7,804 bases of DNA from Acidobacteriota bacterium (GTDB lineage Bacteria; Acidobacteriota; Terriglobia; Terriglobales; Acidobacteriaceae), in assembly GCA_021851625.1 (NCBI GenBank), contig JAJZCX010000059.1, forward strand, positions 1 through 7,804, written 5' to 3'. Shown here in pieces: positions 6,415 through 7,804 of this stretch. Position 1 is the stretch's first letter; each line of letters begins with the position of its first letter. The notes under the pieces are model-generated. The model was not told the origin of the DNA and ran no database searches. It saw only the letters and a program-made list of their open reading frames with translations. The position numbers were made by a program, and so were the translations under genes.

Positions 6415-7804
6415 ATTCGGAACGCAGGGCCTGCATGGGGTCAATGGAGGCGGCGCGGCGCGCGGGCAGCCACGACGCAGCCAGTGAAACCATCCCCACC
6501 ACAATGAACGCGCCCAGCATGGCCAGCGGGTCGTGCCAAGAGAGCTTGTACAATTGCGACTGCATCCATTTGCCAACCGCCAGCGACAGTGGCGCGCCCA
6601 CCACCACGCCGAGCGCGACCATCCAGAGGCTTTCCCGCAGCACCATCCACTGCACGTTCTCGCGCGTCGCGCCCAGCGCCATGCGAACGCCAATCTCCTG
6701 CGTGCGGCGGCTGACACGATAGGCCAGCGTGCCGTAGAGTCCAATCGCCACCAGCAGCGCCGCCAACAGGCCGAAGAAGGTCGTCAGTCCTGCTGTCAGC
6801 GCGTTAAAGAAATAGGATCTGTCGAACACGGCCTGCTGGGTCTGCGGATCATCCAACGGCAGGTTGGGATTAATCTGCCGGACGACGCGGCGCACTGTCG
6901 GCAGAATCGCCAAGGGATTGCCCAAGATTCGAAGCTCCACGTTCATCGCGCCCGTACCTGGCACCTGCGCGTAGGGATACCACGCCATAGGCATCTTTGG
7001 TTCATCCACACTCGTGAACTTGCTGTCTCGCGCTACTCCGACAATAGTGAAGGTATGGCCCTTTGGTCCCAGCGTGTGGCCAAGTGGATTGGTATGCTGC
7101 AGGAGGAGGTCGACCAGTGTTTGGTTGACCACCGCAACGCGCGGCGCATCTGCCGTATCTGCGGCAGCAATGCCGCGCCCTTGCAGAATAGGGATGCCCA
7201 GCACATGAAAGAAGTCCGGGCCAACGTCATTGGTACGCAATTCAGCGTATTTTTGCGACGTGTCATGTTGGTCCACGCCATCCAAAACCAGCCCACTGTT
7301 ATCGCTCCAGCCCTTTCCCAGGCGATTTTCCGTCACCGTCGCCGACTCTACGCCGGGCAACACACGCAGCTTATCGAGTAGATTTTGATAGAACTGTAAC
7401 GTCTGCGCGTCGGACTTCATGCCTATTGGGTTGATGCCGAAGACCAGCAGCCCTTGCGTGCGGATGCCAAGGTCCTCTGTCTGATAGCGACGCAATGTGC
7501 GGACCATCAAGGCCGCGGCCACCAGCAACACAACGCACAGGGCCGTTTGAGCGGAGACGGACAGCCTGCGCCCCATCAGCCGATTGCGGTCTGTGCCTGT
7601 GGAGGCACTCCCGGACTTCATCGCCAGCGTCGGCGAGATTCGCATCGCGCTCACCATAGGAGCCAGTCCAAACACAAGCGTGGCCAGCGACGCTACGCCA
7701 AACGTCAGCCAGAGAACGCGATGGTCTGGGCTGAAGTCCAGTTGCATGTCCATCCCTGCATCGAGCATCTTTGCCAGCATGGGTGCAATCCATGCTGCAA
7801 ACGC
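6413..7804 (-). CDS. ADOP-type FtsX/MacB-like permease, C-terminal half (gene 1, cut by right edge)
   Basis: The frame is open from the right edge to a TAA stop at 6415-6413 and gives 463 residues; alignment with the next gene shows about 366 N-terminal residues lie outside the window. By residue in the visible part: a membrane segment at about 31-50 ending the first FtsX unit, another at about 82-101 (AQTALCVVLLVAAALM) opening the second half, a periplasmic MacB-like domain at about 105-330, then the second FtsX unit with membrane segments near 337-361, 391-415 and 425-446. The cytoplasmic coupling-helix motif QEIGVRMALGATRENV lies near 369-384. The protein ends ASWLPARRAASIDPMQALRSE less its first residue, the standard ending of the family. 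It is expected to be an inner-membrane permease. Its substrate is unknown and cannot be read from sequence. It is very similar to gene 2, above all in the second FtsX unit, where only roughly one residue in eight differs by eye. The stop codon overlaps the Shine-Dalgarno of gene 2, suggesting coupled translation. Family assignment is secure; function is inferred. Confidence 0.93.
   Translation of the reverse strand, partial: AFAAWIAPMLAKMLDAGMDMQLDFSPDHRVLWLTFGVASLATLVFGLAPMVSAMRISPTLAMKSGSASTGTDRNRLMGRRLSVSAQTALCVVLLVAAALMVRTLRRYQTEDLGIRTQGLLVFGINPIGMKSDAQTLQFYQNLLDKLRVLPGVESATVTENRLGKGWSDNSGLVLDGVDQHDTSQKYAELRTNDVGPDFFHVLGIPILQGRGIAAADTADAPRVAVVNQTLVDLLLQHTNPLGHTLGPKGHTFTIVGVARDSKFTSVDEPKMPMAWYPYAQVPGTGAMNVELRILGNPLAILPTVRRVVRQINPNLPLDDPQTQQAVFDRSYFFNALTAGLTTFFGLLAALLVAIGLYGTLAYRVSRRTQEIGVRMALGATRENVQWMVLRESLWMVALGVVVGAPLSLAVGKWMQSQLYKLSWHDPLAMLGAFIVVGMVSLAASWLPARRAASIDPMQALRSE
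6717..6756 (-). repeat. 40-nt exact repeat in FtsX unit 2, gene 1 copy
   Basis: Partner of 4216-4255, at an offset of 2,501 bp. The same offset holds for the 26-nt exact match at the gene ends (6414-6439 and 3913-3938). The constant offset shows a tandem duplication without net indels over this part. Confidence 0.85.

Noticed and set aside
5946..6722. Plus-strand open frame of 258 codons across the gene 1/2 junction
   Set aside because: It crosses two well-supported minus-strand genes and their ribosome binding site, and gives no recognisable protein.
6533..7381. Plus-strand open frame of 282 codons
   Set aside because: Antisense shadow of gene 1. A similar shadow appears opposite the paralogous part of gene 2 (4335-5012), as expected when two similar genes are read backwards.

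Overview
The window is a head-to-tail array of four genes on the minus strand, all of one type: duplicated FtsX/MacB-like permeases of the ADOP group (acidobacterial duplicated orphan permease). Evidence for the family is the N-terminal signature NDLRYAFRQLRKSPGF followed by LTLALGIG, the membrane motif IAC(A/T)N, two REI/QEI-x-R-x-ALG coupling-helix motifs per complete protein, and the C-terminal LPARR-x-A-x-IDP ending. Large paralogous sets of these permeases are typical of Acidobacteriota, so that phylum is the best guess for the host. The body of the window looks moderately GC-rich (sampled lines 52-63% GC), which fits. No rRNA or other taxonomic marker is present.

In transcription order (right to left): gene 1 (7804-6413) is cut by the right edge and shows only its C-terminal 463 residues. 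Gene 2 (6401-3912) is complete with 829 residues. Gene 3 (3897-1429) is complete with 822 residues. Gene 4 (1419-1) shows its N-terminal half and then runs into an anomalous segment at the left edge. Gaps are only 11, 14 and 9 nt. Shine-Dalgarno sequences lie on or next to the preceding stop codons, so the array is probably one translationally coupled operon whose promoter lies beyond the right edge. Essentially everything from 201 to 7804 is coding.

Genes 1 and 2 are close paralogues from a tandem duplication (repeat offset about 2,501 bp). Gene 3 belongs to a more distant ADOP lineage. Gene 4 is also divergent, except that the first ~60 nt of its coding region are identical to those of gene 2. 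No ATP-binding cassette ATPase, membrane-fusion protein or outer-membrane channel is encoded here, so these are orphan permeases. They may work with an ATPase encoded elsewhere, or in an ATP-independent way.

Positions 1-~200 do not fit the rest. GC rises to about 73%, homology of gene 4 to its family stops abruptly near residue 406, and an inverted repeat sits exactly at the boundary. This is either an assembly or library chimera or a real rearrangement that truncated gene 4. It is the most checkable oddity in the window. I found no CRISPR array, tRNA, rRNA, insertion sequence, riboswitch or convincing terminator. The long plus-strand open frames are antisense shadows of the permease genes.
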